This document shows, piece after piece, positions 32,607-47,610 of a DNA stretch of 64,000 nt. Under the pieces are notes generated by a model. It was not told where the DNA came from. It ran no database searches and was given only the letters and a program-made list of their open reading frames with translations. The translations under genes were made by a program, and so were the position numbers. Numbering within the stretch: the stretch's first letter is position 1; the number at the start of each line of letters is the position of its first letter. The DNA lies in assembly GCA_026874595.1 (NCBI GenBank), contig CM049314.1, forward strand, positions 77,330,300 through 77,394,299, given 5' to 3'. The stretch comes from Sipunculus nudus. Its lineage: Eukaryota; Annelida; Sipuncula; Golfingiida; Sipunculidae.

Positions 32607-35600
32607 GTTCCCGCTGTCAGTGTAGAAAAAAACATGGAAATATGTTTACATTTTGGTTCTTTAAAACAATGAAAAACAAACTGAGAACATACGAAACATT
32701 ATGACTCGGAGGATTCCCCCAACACTTACAAGTGAACACATACATAAATAAGGTATACATGAACACGCTTCTACTTTAAACGTAATAACACAAAATAGGA
32801 GTTTTTTTATATGTTTGTAGGGTCACATTAAAAGTTTATCATGGTGCGTCAAATCATCTGTCTTTAATGCCAAACAAATAATTACTATGAATTTCGTAAA
32901 ATTAGAAATACCTGGTGAATCGATTAATTATCATATTTCATACAACAATATTTTCGTTTCATCTTATAGTTCTTTTCCTGCCTCCTGCTTAGAATAATCA
33001 ATTAGACAAGCCTTGAAAGTCTCAGTTGATGCTATTGTTCTTCTTGGTGAAGAAAACAACAAATAAGAGCCCTTTAATCTTACAAATTACTCTAACTGAT
33101 AACAAATGTCTGCTCTTAAAACATCTGTTTTTATCAGCTGCGTTTACTTTGTAACAGGAACTGAGAGTCTACTAAAAGCCGCTAGTCATCTTGAGACGGT
33201 TGTCGTTACTGAGTGTTATTTTATAGATTTAGTGAGTAAATATGTTATAATTGGAGAACGGTTTAAGTTTAAAACGCATTCCATGCTGCTGGAAGTAAAA
33301 TAAAATGTTGGTTTGATAAAATCGTCAGACAGTCTGATCAATTTAGACTGTTAGAATTAACTTGATCGCTTAATCCAATATGAACAAATAATTAATATTT
33401 GAATCGTATAAAAAGACTATGTATGCCCATTTTTTTGCTTAAATGTCATTGGTTTGTAAATCACTTTTCTGAAAATATTTGGTTGTTTATACTACGCCTT
33501 TTAGAAACCACTTCTCTCTGTCAACCATTTATTCCTAAATGTAGGACGCTGAGTTGTGTGCAATTTTTGGTTCCATCACTAACAGATGAAGTTTATCTCA
33601 ACGTATTATATTTGTTCATGGAAGAACGCTACCGCCGGATACCGCAAACTAAAACTCCAAATATTATATTTGTTTATGGAAGATAACAACCGCCAGACAC
33701 CACACCCTAAAGTTCTAATTAACTCTTAAGGTCTACTACATCTTGGACTTTTGACGTACTTGCAATATATTAGGGGATTTGTATCACCCAAACGGGGTTT
33801 GATATCCCGTGTCCCTCGTTATAATAAAAATGGAACCTCCGCTGAAAGGTTGCATTAAAGGAAAATATATTCAAAAGTTTCTAATGGAAACTATATGTTT
33901 TGTCTGCTTTCAACTAGATAAATTGTTTTTATAAGAAAGACAAATGGGATCAGCACTTCAATGAAATAAATCAGACGCTCCCCTTGGGGATGGCACTTAC
34001 TGATATCTCGAAGAGTTTTTTGCCCAAAAAGACATGTAGACAGGTAACTTCACAAATGTGAATAATTTAACTTTCGATTAAAGCCAATATTAAATATCAA
34101 ATTTATCGATTAGATATTTATTCTATCTTTCAGATACATCTCTTACAAAAGAAAAATTACTTGGCATAATCAATTATTAGTACAGATCCTCAAAAGATAC
34201 TTAACATTCAGAAGTTAAGCATAGCTCAGAGATATATTCAAATAATTACAAAGGAATTAGCCTACAGTCTATGTAGAAGTTCGAGGACATGCACCCGATC
34301 CAATTATTTCCAATTTGAGGTATATTATAAAAAGTAAATTATATTAATTTTTTAGAAGAGAGCTTTAGAAATAATCATGAATTTCAATGGGTATAATTTA
34401 TCTCTCAGAGAACAGATAATCAGTTAAACATTTCAGTTACATTACAGATAATACATAATGAAACTTTATTATCGCCAAAATTTAAAATGATAAAATTCAA
34501 TTGAGAATAATGCACCTTTATTTATACTTTATTCCCCCCTGCAAATCTTATTCCAATAACTCGTAATACCCAATTAAAGATACTCACAGCTGGCATGACC
34601 TGCTTAAAAGCTCAGACAAGCAGCCAAGTACAATGTGCCTTCCCAAATAATGGCGAGGCCAAATCCTCTCTGCAATCGCAATTTCCCTCATCCCATTGGT
34701 GTGTTGGAAATTGGAAAGGCCTTGACCTTAACAGTTTATAAAATTGCGACGTAACACTCATAAAACCAGATATTGTGATATATTGAGTATTGGTTCACTT
34801 GAAGGTAAAACAAATGTATCCTATAAGCTACAACAATATCCTCCACATCAATTTGGACAAAATAAATTCATCAAACTAGAAAATATGACTTCACAAAAAG
34901 CATCTTGTTTGTACTCTGCTTACCATAAATGTATTGTTTCAAGTTATAAAATCAATATACTGTTCCATAATGTATAGATGTCTGACCAAACTTCTTGCAC
35001 ACATTATAACTTATTTGTCAAAATAGATCCAAACAAATACTGGGGGAGTCTCTCCTTTATATTGCCTTTACAGAGTTTTGGCTTTTTGAAGGACTGAACC
35101 TTCAGGTTCAATTTAACTGTCAGTTTGAACTTACCTTGTAACAACCACTACGACATATGAATGTAGTCCATGCTGATTTTAACGCAGCTCATTAATATAT
35201 GTACTATACAGAAGAAATACTTAGCGGGAGGAGTGCTTTGAGGACGGGATACAATAAAGCAGGATGAAAGAATTATTAAACAACATACAATCTGAGGAGT
35301 CCGACACCATGTTTAAGATCGCTTCAACCAAGAGATATGCCGATAAATTCGTATGTCTTTTCGAAAAGTGTAAGGAACCGTATTCATCAAGAATTGCTAA
35401 CCTCAAAGATAAGTTGTAAGCGTTTAATAAATTTATGTGATTCGATCTTTTTATTAGTAATTAATTTAGATTCTATTCCTTCCTAGGTCATAAACGTGTC
35501 TTAATGTTTGAACCTGATGTAAGCAATATATTTTGGGTAGAAGTATTGTATGTATATATGTAATACTTTTTTTTATTTTTAGCTTGTGAATGTTTCCACA

Positions 35601-38210
35601 ATCTTTATAAGACTTAAGAAAGGATCCTAGTAGTTCAGTATGTGTCTTTGTCCAGGAATATTTTATGGAAAGTTAAGACTAGGTGTTTTAGACATAGCAG
35701 TAGTATATATATATAACTGCCGGTGTATAAGGCACATTATTCAGTTTGTACGATAATCTCTTGTCGATGCATTGAGCCCTATAATCATATTAATGGATCA
35801 TATATACTTTGTTTTTCTAAAATGAAATGTCGATAAATAAATCATTTTCCCCTTTTTGTCATACTATAAACAAAAACCGGAAAAAAGTTGCTGTCAATGA
35901 ATGACGCCCCATCTCTCTCTCGCATAAATAACCCCCCCCCCCCCCCACCCCCAGCAGAGTGGACACTACTTTCAAGATACAAATGATACATTTCGGATAA
36001 TGGATAATATATACCTAAAACAACAGATTGTCAAATCTCGTGTCAGTGATGCAGACCTCCAGAAGCCGATTCTATCTCTCGCCTTAGGTTGCGCCATACC
36101 CGCAAGTTCCATTTAGCTTCGACAACTGTAATTTTACATTGCGTTTTGTTTTTCGTCGTCATATTCCAAGACTATCAGGAAACACGATTCATTTATTTTT
36201 TAGGAGTTACTAGTGTAGGGATATTCAATAATTATATATTTGATTCCAGAAAAAAAAATATTTTAAAAAGCCGTTTATAGGGATTGACAATTGTTTTGAT
36301 CACATTTTATAGGCTGGCAGTGACTAAGATCGATATGAATTTCATGATTTATGAATTTTATGACATTACTGCCATGCTCAAAGTGTGACAAGACAATTAT
36401 AGAAGTCACTGGTTCATATGCAGCTGAACTAGGTCATCTCGCATGAGTAATTAAATCTCATTTTTATAAACAGGAAACTGTTACCGTTTAAGCATATGGA
36501 ACTAAAAACATGTTCGGACCTTATGAAGAATCTACAAATTCTGTTGGTTTACTGTCATGTACAGTCAGTGAGCTGCATTACTTTTAAGGTCAATTAAAAA
36601 GACGTGTTAAGATGAGATAATCACTTATAATGTCTGACTTCAAACGAATCTAAATCATTTCATATAAAGAACTGGCAGAATATGTTTCAAATTTTCTTTC
36701 TTCAGATACAATGATGTACCTTTTAAACTTTTAACGCCTACCGAAGAACGAAGGCCAGACTGACAGGAAACGGAGAACTATGCCAATTTTTATCGCTTAC
36801 AATGCCCGAAAAACAGCTATTTTGTGCTGTGTGAAGAACGACCCTATGGTGCTCATACTAGGACTTCTTTTTGCGGGACCTCTTTGCATGCCATCGCTCG
36901 GTATTTTGTAAATTCTAGAATTGCAATACATTAAATAAAATGGTGAGGTTGTGCCCGACAAAGTGAAATCAAGCCTATTTTTGGGAGAGATGAAGTGGTT
37001 CATATTAAAATCAAAATGCCACAGATAGTACCTACTACGTAAGCAATTGGTTGCACGTTTCAACATGTGTGTGAATTATCTGCTCCAATGACCAAATTGT
37101 ATAATTTGACCCAACGTTATGTAAACAGGAAAGCACCTAATTGGTGGGATATCATCTTAAGCGGAAAATGAAAATCAACGGGAAAAAGAACTTTTGAAAG
37201 ATGTGACTGAAACTAGCTTTTTCCAGTTGTTGCATAAAAAAAACCTTGCAATATCTTTGGTGATTTATATAATTTAGCAGGGAGAAAATTGCTGATACAA
37301 TCGTCAGAGAAAATATAAGGTCTGGTTAAGGGCAGCATTAAATAAAGATGTATTCACAATAAACGATTAGGCTCACTTGTTTTTCTACTTTAAAGAAGAA
37401 TGCTTTTTAAGTTAAACAAACTACAGCCATTACAAAAACAAACTAAGTAAGATCAGTTTCCTTTGAGTATGGTATTTACATATTGTGACAGTTCTCTCGG
37501 AAATCTTTTGTCCGTACATTCTCATATGCCTTCTTAAATGTTAATAATAGCATTAGATGAATGTCACCCGGGAAAATACTTTAATATGACGCCTATTCCT
37601 TGGTAACTGCATTTATTCAACTAGTCAACCTGCACGCCTCTTACAAAGATTCATGTCAGATGTTTGTGACTGATGATATAAATAGTATGGGTCCGTCGGT
37701 AGCAACTTCACATTATCGTATTGCCGGGATCTTGGCATATATGTTTATCATTACAAAAAGGCCTCATGCTATTTAAGGTTATAATTTTAATCAAGATGGC
37801 GCTAAATTATGACGACATGACTATGTTTGTGCCCGTTATTTTCTCAAAGTTCACTCTTTTAGTACAAGGCTTTTATTCAACACATATTCACGAACGAGTG
37901 AATTTATACAAACGCTGGGATGATTAAAATGTGGACTATAAAAGGATCCTTAACATTTATCTTTAACGATAAAATAGTCAATAACTTCCGTCACAGGAAT
38001 ACCACGGTTCAAGCAAGCAGGGGCAACGTCAAGGATGAAGAATTTGCAAGGGGGGGGGGGGGGGGGGGGTAAGGGCGCTTGTTTGATAACTGAATCACAT
38101 CCGGAGGATGCCAATCCCAAGCATAATTTTAGAAAATGTCCATTGTCTCCGTAACATATTTCACGTATGTATATTTACTTTAGAACACTAGAAGATAATT
38201 TTGTTTATCA

Positions 38211-38279
<69 letters not shown>

Positions 38280-39376
38280 CAGACAACTCGAGCAACGTCT
38301 CCCCGGTCATTTCGAGGGGAGAGTTCTGATTCAGATTTCAGTCCTACTGTGTTCTACTGTGATTTTCTTTTCCTTTTTCGTTTAAGATATCATATGCTTA
38401 TTTACGTTGCAGTTGGTCCATGTTAGCAACTTTGACATTTAAAAAGTACAATATCACCCGACATGATTATATGGGGAAATGTTCGGGGAATGTGTTAATA
38501 CGTGTTGTGCACTGTTATGTAAAATATAATGCTTTTTGAAAACATTTCGATATATTATTCATACCCTTAATCATTAAAAAACTCAGCCGAAAAGTGAGAT
38601 GAGGTTTCCTGCATTTTACAAATCGGACGCTCCGGTCAGTGTCAGCATTAAAGGCCGTTTGTTAATTTCAATAGGCTGACATATATGTTTACTTTAAACC
38701 TAGGTCGGGTTAAACATACGACAAACGCGAACACTTTTTGAGCGACGTTTACTGAACATGTCAACGTTACCCGTTTCTGAGATTCTTTCTGCCAAAACAG
38801 ACTACCTCATAAATGTGAATATTTAACATTTGGTTAATGTGTCAATGCAGAATACTTTAAATATGACCCTAATACTTTGGAGGTAGAGCTGTTTAATCTT
38901 GTAGATAACAACAAGCCAGTCGGATGTATTTTTACATATATAACCCCATAGGGTTAAAGTGTAGATTTTATTTCTTTTGTGACAAAACCAATAAATTGAG
39001 GATATTTAATATAAACCAAAGAATAAAAATAGTTATATAATTTGCCGCTAAAGGTGGGTACCGGTCTTAGGTTTGTGTTACATAGTAGATGTAGGTCTTA
39101 TAGCTGTATGTAGTAATCATCTGCGCGTATCATCCATGTAAAATAAACATTCTAATTATTAAAGAAAATAATTCTTCACCCTCTCCATATTTAGCAGTAA
39201 AATGAAAAAAAACTTTTAATGCAACTGAAGTTTTTCACCTAACAGGAAAAAAATATTCATACATGAAAGCCCAACAAGGAAATGCATGTTTTAACATGCC
39301 CTCTCTCTCCCTCTCTCGCGCACACACAGTTATATACTGTTCACTGTTTCTTTCTTTCTTACGTGGATACTATAAC
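32607..39376. repeat. Recent tandem duplication, copy 2 (6.8 kb)
   Basis: Second copy, with the segment 36353-37730 that copy 1 has lost. That segment is also present, diverged, in unit U1 (24310-26400), so it is ancestral and was deleted from copy 1. Microsatellites are longer here: poly-C at about 35931-35946, poly-G 38050-38069 (20 G), (TA)n 38214-38276. The copy ends where paralogous U3 sequence ATAATACTTTTTAGACAAG continues. No gene recognised. Confidence 0.9.
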
Positions 39377-42300
39377 ATAATACTTTTTAGACAAGACCTT
39401 ATATAACGAGGTAGCGTACTGCTTTTAAGACACCAGTGACAACTTCCGGAATTCAAACGTGAGACACCTAGAAACTTTAATTTACAGTCTTAATGAGCTA
39501 CCACTTTCAAGAAAGTACGAACCCAAAGGGATGTGATTCACAAGAAGGTAAATGAATATTTTGTTTTCTTTGGATCCTCAGCCACAAATGGACCCTGGGA
39601 AAGCTGACGCGGATGTGCTTTTATGGTATATTTTCTTTGTGTAGAATAAAGCTCATACAGCTTGTTTGACATTGAGCGGTCAAAATAATTATTTCGACAT
39701 TGGATCACCACGTGTATTAAAAGATATTTTGCAAAAATGCCCCCGGGTATTAATTTCAATGTACCAATTACTCGGTAGATAATCCAATAACACTTACAGA
39801 TGAACACAAACATAAATAAGGTATACATGAACTCGCTTCCATTATAAGATGTAATACTACAAAAGAGGATTTTGTTGATTTATTTGTAGGGTCACATTAA
39901 AAGTTTATTATAGCCCGTCCGATGATCAGTCTAAAATACAAAACAAGTTATGGCTTTGAATTCCTAAAATAAGAAATACCTGATGAATCGATCAATAATC
40001 ATGCTTTAGGGTTTCCTATATTTTTGTTTGTTCTTGCTGTTGATCAGAATAATCAATTTGACAAACTTTGAAAGTTGATGGTACTGTTATTCCAGGCGAA
40101 GAAAACAACAAATTAGGAGCCCTATAATTTGACAGATTATTATTATTAATAAAAAATGTCTGCTGTTAAACATTTGTTATTATCAGCTGAGTTGACTTGT
40201 TTTTAAGATCTTGAAGTCTACCAAAAGCCGCTAGTCACCTTGAGACGGTTGTCGTTACTGAGTTTTATTTTGATTGATTTAGTGATTAAATATCTCTGTT
40301 GATTAGAGAACGGCTTAAATTTAAAACGCATTCCATGTTGCTGGAAGTAAATTGAAACATTATTTGATAAATTCTTCAGATAGACCGATCAGTTTAGACT
40401 GTTAAATTTAACTTGATTGCTTTATTCAATATGAACAAATAATTAATATTTGAATAAACAAACTGTGTATGCCTATGAGTTTAAATGCTTCAACATTCCG
40501 ATGAAAGCATAACTGCACTAAAAATTGCTGCTTAGTTTGTCATTAGTTTGTAAATTACTTTTCTGATAACTTTTTGGTTGTTTATGGTACACCTTTTAGA
40601 AACCGCTTCTCTCTGTCAACCATTTATTCCTAACTTTAGGACGCTGAGTTGTGGACAATTTCCGGTTCCATCACTAGCAACTGAAGTTTATCTCTACGTA
40701 TTATATTTGTTCATGGAAGAAAGATACCGCAAGATACCGCACCCTAAAGCTCTAAATAGTATATTCGTTTATTGAAGATAGCTACCGCCAGACAGCGCAC
40801 CTTAAAGTTCTAACTTTACATTTAGGTTCTACTACACATTAGACTTCTTTTTCCATTTAACATGTTATCGAACATTTTTTTGTCTTTTGCTTTTGCAAAC
40901 TCCCTAAATAGTTTAATTTAGGAATTTTCTCATTTGAAGGTAAAAACTCAGACATCTAAGATTTGGAAAAAAAATAAAAAATATTTTCATTTACGTAAAA
41001 CTGGCGCTATCTTGATTAAAATTAAATGACTTTCAGAAACTTGTTGAGGTCCTTGCAATATCTTTGCTTTCAAGCAGATAAAATGTCTTTAAAAGGAAAA
41101 ACAAATGGGATCAACACTGGACGGAAATAAACCATACGTTCCACTTGAGGATGGTACTTACTGATATCTCGAAGAGGTTTTTGCCAAAAAAAAAGATATA
41201 TTCTCAGGTTACTTGAAAAATATGAATAATTGAATTTTCGATTAATGCAAAGGTTTAAAATGAATGTTAATGTTTAGATTTTTGTTCCGTCTTTCAGACG
41301 CCCCATTAACAAAAGGACATTTACTCGGCATATACAAAAGTAAGTACAGGTCCTACAAAACAACAATAGTCTAGCATGACCGATTAATTAATTCATAAAT
41401 TTTCAAATTAATTTGCCCCAGTCTCTGTAGAAGTTAAAGGACATGCCCCCAATTCAATATTTCCAATTTGCGGTATATTATGAGATGTATATGATATTTT
41501 CGCCGAGCGGTTTGAAATGATAATGTATTTCAAGGGAATAATTTATCTCTTATCAGGCGGATTTAGAAGAACAGAAAATCAAAGTCATTTGAGAAAAATG
41601 CACCTATATTTATACTTTTTCCCCTGCAAATCTTATTCCAGTAACTCGTAATATCCAGTTCAAGGTAATCACAGCTCGCATGGCCTGTTGGAAAGCTAAG
41701 ACAAGCGGCCCAGTACATGATGCCTTACCAGATCCTGGCGAGGCCATATTCTTTCTTATATCACCATTTCCCTCAGCCCTCCAGTGTGTTTGTGATTCGA
41801 AAAGCCTTGACCTTAACCATATAGTAAATGACGATGTTACACTTATGAAGCCAGTTATTGTGATATATTGAAGAATCGTTCACTTGAAGGCAAAAGACAT
41901 ATCCTATAAGCTACAACAATATCCTCTTCATCAACTTGAACAAGATTAATTCATCCAACTGGAAAATATAACTTCACAAAAAGCATCTTGTTTGTACTCT
42001 GCTTACCATTAATTTATTGTTTCAAGTTATAAAATCGATACACTGTTCCATATCGTATAGATTTCTGACCAACCTTCTTGCACACCATTATTTCTTATAT
42101 GCCATAATAGATGTAAAAAAAAATACTGGGGGAATCTCTCTAATATATTGCTTTTACACGCCTTTGGCTTTATGAAGCTTTGTGCGTAGGACTTGGCTTT
42201 CAGGTTCATTCAAATTTTTATTTTGAAGTTGCCCTGTAAAGTAATAAACACTACGACATTACAATATAGTCTATGCTTTTTTTAACGCAGCTCATTAAGA

Positions 42301-45300
42301 TATATACTATACAGCACAAACTCTTAGCGGGAAGAGTGCTTGAGGACGGGTAAATAAAGAACATAGAATCTGATGAGACAAAGACCGTGTTAAAGGTCGC
42401 TTAATCCAAGAGATATGCAAATAAAATATTCATAGGTCTATTTAAAAAATGTAGGGTACCTTATTCATCAAGACCAGCTTTGCCTACCTCAGAGATGAGT
42501 TGTAAGCGTTTAAAAAATTAATGAAATTTATTTTTATTATTTGGAATCAATTTAGATTCAATTCTTTCTCAGGTCACAGACATGTCTTAATGTGTGAACT
42601 TGATTTAAGCCAGATATTTTAGGTAGATGTATTGTATGTACATATGTTATACTTGTTTTTATTTTCAGCTTGTAAATGTTATTTCCACAATCTGCATAAG
42701 ACTAAAGAAAACATGCTACATTGCTAAATCATTTTTGGTAAAGAAATCCCATTTCCGGGGTTACAGTAACAGGAAAGTCCAGTATGTGTATTTGCCCAGG
42801 AATACTTGACTGAAAGTTTAGACTAGGTGTTTAGGCATGGCAGTTGTATATATAAAACTCCTTGCGTATCAGGCTCACTACTTTGTTCGATAATCTGTTT
42901 TTGATGCCATGTATTCTATATTCCCATAGATAGACCACGTATATTTTTTTCTTAAATGAAATGTCGACAAATAAGTCATTTTCCCCATTTGTCATAATAT
43001 TCGGAATCGAGCATAGAACGCGTTCCAGTGGCTTGTTGACAATATATGTGACATGGCCTGTGCTATTGGTAAAATCCTTACGTTGCATTTTAATGATAAA
43101 ATGCTTAAAAATCATAACGCATGTGTTTATAGTGAAACATCACGTAAATTGCTAACACTTAAAATAAGATTTGTGGTTTTAATCAGAAGTAATGTTGGTA
43201 CATGTGAAAAAAATGTAATATCATATGAAATTATTATCAAATAAAATCATTTTATAGTATAATATAAGCATATGTAAAATATAACTAAATAAGACATAAC
43301 TTGTAATTACCGACACTAGAATCATGCATGATCACAGAATATTGTAATTTTGCTCTGTTACAAAGTAAGTATGTTAATTTATTCTTTTAATTGAATGTAA
43401 ATGTTGACAAACAAACGTGAAATGTAAAAGCTATAATAAATTTGTTTCCTCTAGCTTAAAATGCTTGCAAATCAAATAATACAAATTCTTGTATCATCCC
43501 ATTTACACCAAGCAGATGAAGTTTTCCTGTACGTGTTATTAGCTATTTGCAGGAATAATTTTTTTTAATTAGGTACACCTTGTGAATTCTTTCTGTGGAC
43601 TTACACATTATATTCTAGTTGTTATCTCACATGTATTTAGAATAATCAATTGTCTTAGCCTTGAAAATACGCAACTGCATTTTCTGTTCATCGAGACACT
43701 GGAAATTTTACAAATGCAATTGAAGCACTCGTCAAATATTCTCGACGTTTTGTACTGAACCTAATTATCAGAAAAATAAAAAAAAAAGGAAATCAATTAA
43801 AATTTAAAAATTATCTGTTTCCTCTCAATTGAATGACTTTTAGATGTACCCAATTCAACCACCGCTTGGCACTTAAAAACGATTATTGTTATTAGGATTG
43901 GTTAAGTATTAAAACGGTCTTTTTAATTCGAAAATAGATTTAGATAAAACCCAGTTCATGCTTGAGGTGGTTAACTCAAATAAAAAATAAACTTCTGACC
44001 CATACATCAAACAGACCTTTAAATTTCATACATTTCTCAGTTAATTAATTTTGGATGTTAATCATTTCTGTTTATCCAGAAATAATTAGTTTGTATCGTA
44101 TATACTCATTTCTGCGTTATGGTGATTAAGATTACTAGATTATAAGGGAAGCTGAAGTCGAAGAACATACCCTGCTTAAGTCATTTTTAAAATACTAATC
44201 CTTTTAATACTTTTGGTAGTTTATGACACACCTTTTATAAACGAGCTTCTTCCTGCCAGGCCTCTGAAAACCATAAGTTTATTGCTTCTGGGTTAGCGCA
44301 ATTCTTAGTTCAGTAATGGGCAGATAATATTTATTTCTGCTCATAATTATTTGTTTATGCAACAATTAGAAAAAAAACAGCTTGTGTCAGTAACCTCTTT
44401 CTAAAGTTCTGAATTGACGCCTAAGTTCTTCTTTCCGTTGGTTTTATCTTCTGCTTCAGGTGTTATCGCGCATTTCCGGTGTTTTTAATGTTTACATACC
44501 GTAAAGTCCAATTTAGCAATTTCGTCATTGAAGCAGACAAAGAACACACATGGTGAATCGAGGAAATACGTCTTTATTTGTGTTAAAACAGTGTTTACTG
44601 CTTAAAGATGGTTTTTCGATTACTTTGTTGCAATATCTTCAGTGATTTTTATAACTAAGCTGGAAGGTAAAATCCTGTTTCCATCGTCAGGGGAAATATA
44701 AATTCTGGTCAAAGGCAGCACTTAATAAAGATTTATTTACAAAACACGAAAAGGCTCACCTGTTTGTCTACTTCAAAGAAGAATGATTTTTAAAATAAAA
44801 CAAACAACAGCCATACGCAAACGAACTAATTAAGATACGCTGTCTTTTGAGTATGATATTTACACACTTTGCCACTTCTCTTGAAAATCTTTTGTCCATA
44901 CATTCTTATATGGTTCTTAAAATGTAAATAATAAGATTAGACGGATATCGCCAGGCAGAATACTTTTAAATGACATCTATAACTTGGTAACTGCATTTAT
45001 TTATCCTGTAAAATAAGCTTTAAATAAGCTGTCCGCCTCCCACAAAATTTCATGTCAAGTCGGAAAGTATTTTACCAGGTCGTATGGCCGTGATCTTAGT
45101 ATATATGTATATCCCTACAAAAAGGCCGGAGCCTTTTTCAATTTACACCAATAAGGCTCCAAATAATGACGACACGACTGTGTTGTGCCCGTTTTTTGCA
45201 ATGTTTACAATTTCAGTGCAAGGCATTTATTCAACGCATATCTACGAAAGACAGGATTAACAGTATTTCCGCTGCGATAATTATAAAATGGACAATAACA

Positions 45301-45478
45301 CGATCGTAAACATAAAAGTTTACGATGAAATAATCAATAACTCCCGTCACAGGTTCAAGCAAACAGGGACATCGTCAAACTTTGTTAACGGGATTGGGAC
45401 ACTTGTTCGATTACTGTATCGCATTCGGAGGGTACCGTTTTCACGAACTATGTTGCTCAATGTCCTTTGTCTCTAAAT

Positions 45479-45480
<2 letters not shown>
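39377..45480. repeat. Repeat unit U3 (noncoding)
   Basis: In order: 39380-39480 resembles 7900-8000 and 49570-49680; 39500-42915 resembles 8030-12606 and the first part of the recent duplication; 44290-44880 resembles 25850-26440; 45080-45430 resembles 37731-38110 (anchors AAAAAGGCC, ATGACGACA, GTGCCCGTT, GCAAGGC.TTTATTCAAC). 43000-44200 matches 53850-54950 in unit U4. Divergence from other copies is much greater than between the two recent copies. Short open frames are not conserved. Confidence 0.65.

Positions 45481-45525
<45 letters not shown>
45477..45525. repeat. Compound (TA)n(TG)n microsatellite
   Basis: A short TA run followed by about 16 TG repeats. It occupies the place where the paralogous copies have a long (TA)n tract (31466, 38214), suggesting the microsatellite position is older than the copies. 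Confidence 0.85.
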
Positions 45526-45526
<1 letters not shown>

Positions 45527-45529
45527 CTT

Positions 45530-47480
45530 TGATGCCATGTATCAACAAGGTATGATTACGGTGGGCGTTACCTTTATTGCAAAACCGAATCACAGGTGGA
45601 CGGTGATGTCCCTGACTATGCCATGACACCCGAAAGGGCCTACCATTTTCCATCACCATCGACAGTTAAGAATCGTTAGTAAAACAAAAGGTGTGCGGAG
45701 TGGTTCTGATTAACAATTAATGGTATATGGACGCAAAAGTTATCTCTAGGTTGTTTTTCCTCGAACTGGAATTGTTTTACTAAAGTGGCGCCCCCACAAT
45801 TGCATGGGGAATTCTGTGTACTGATTTTAAGGCAAGATGTGAACTCAAACTATTACCCAGTTGTAGGGCATTGTAAAGGAAAGCAAAACCCTGATAAACT
45901 TTGATCATTGCCGGGCATTTTCTAGCGATCTATAATCATCCCAGTCCCCTGGAAATATTCCGTATTCTGCTTAAATAGTTGAAGTCCCGTCTCTCTGACT
46001 TCTATTAACAAAATACCTTTAAGAAGCTTGTATTGAATTTTCTTAGACGTTGCATTCCACATCGCTTACCACAGCAAGTGTTCTTCGGAGGGAAAGATTC
46101 AATAACACTACATTTTATTTTCAAACTTCTCGATGTGCAATTAGTTTGTATTTATTTTATTTATTAAATTCAAGTCTGCTGTCAATACAACTGACCCTGA
46201 AAATCATATTCTAAAATTAACCGAACTACGTCCAAATATAAAACAATAGACATTTATCAAATCGTTAACATGTAGTTAAGATTAGAAAAACAAAATTTAA
46301 AGACAGGAGCACCCCAGTTATTAAAAGCATTATATACTTTATTCAAAATTCACTGTGTGCCTAAATTTAATGTTTGTCCAAGCTTGATGTTTGATAATGA
46401 AACAACCGTTACCAGGCTTGTCCGAGTGGGTAACGGAAGTAAATACCGCCATGCTTGGTGCTCTGCATACAACATATATTTGGATGATGGAAAAACCACG
46501 AAGATGATTATAAACCTTTTTTTCGCAAAAGGTCAAAGACCTGCCCCCCCCCCCCCCCCCCCCACGGAAATTTACGGCTCTTCGGTGGAAAGGTTTTTTT
46601 ATTCAACCAAACTAAGTCAACAAATTTGAAGTAGAAGAAAAATGTTAATCGTTAAACGAAGAAGGCCCATCAGCCCAGGTATTTTAAGGGCGTCTCATGG
46701 AGGTTTGTATATGCTTACCAATGCTGCTTAAACTTTATAGAGTAGTTATAGAAAATATTTTGACGCTGTCTGTAAATGTATTGGAAATAAAAAATCAATT
46801 TATTCGGTAATGGAATACACTTAATAGGAGTTGTTGTTAAAACGGCTGGGAGAATAATCTTCACCAAATTCCCTTTCAAATTACCATAGAGATTACTTTA
46901 GAAAGCGAATGCATACATAAAACATTCTAATCACCCAAGCCACAGTCTAATGAGATGTCATATATATAGCATATTCATATCCAACATATTTATAAGCCCG
47001 GTTCTCAGCCACCGTGGTGAAGACTTTCATTATTTAAAGTGAATCAGCTGGTGATATAGCAATATTTAGCTCAGTCTATCGCGATCTGCCTCTGCTCATC
47101 ACAATTCAATAACTCCGTGTGTCCATCCTAAAGCATGTACAAAACCTTTAGACGTGCAATAATCTTGCACATATCCTTACAGGTCTTAGGAACACATCCG
47201 TACAAACATTATTATAAGTCAACAAGACATATTCTGCGATCTACGTTCCAGAACCGCTCGTCAGTCATACATTTACAGTGATCTTGCATATATTACCGTT
47301 AGTGTATATGCTTGCAGAACGAATCCAAAAGTGCTCTGTTGGCTGGATCTTAAGAGCTAGTACATAGTAATTATTTATCAAAATGTTCAACAATAACATT
47401 CCTGAATTAAAAAAAGCCTGAACAAAAGATCTGAAATCATTTTGAAATGTTGGCACAATCCTGATACCCGTACATTTCCA
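45530..47480. repeat. Repeat segment paralogous to 55500-57000
   Basis: Anchors: TGGACGCAAAAGTTATCTCTAG (45730) against GTACGAACCCAAAAGTCATA (55515); GTGGCGCCCCC against GTGCTGCCCC; TTGTTAAAACGGCTGGGAG (46835) against GTTGTTAAAACGGCTTGGAG (56550). A poly-C run of about 20 lies at 46544-46563. The 90-codon frame across that run (46357-46629) has no recognised motif. No gene called. Confidence 0.6.
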
Positions 47481-47489
47481 CTTGACCAA

Positions 47490-47607
47490 GGCTGAATGCG
47501 TCAACGCATAATTACATAACTACATCTGCCGTTGACAGATCAAATCTGAAGACTGCAAATGCATGAAAACACGTGTTAAAGTGTAACTGAACATTTTCAT
47601 AAATAAA

Positions 47608-47610
<3 letters not shown>
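47490..47610 (+). mobile_element. Penelope-like element 3'-end fragment
   Basis: This 120 bp matches the reverse complement of 57246-57366, the 3' UTR of the Penelope-like pseudogene: both contain CAAATGCATGAAAACACGTG and GTAACTGAACATTTTC and end at a (TA)n tract. It starts just after the point corresponding to the ORF stop, so it is an extreme 5' truncation of the same family. Confidence 0.8.

Noticed and set aside
27730-36280. ORFs repeated in identical form at 27730/33106, 28124/33399, 29448/34744, 29863/35221, 30726/36089
   Set aside because: They match only because the DNA was recently duplicated. In older units (U1, U3, U4) the frames are not conserved, so there is no sign of protein selection.
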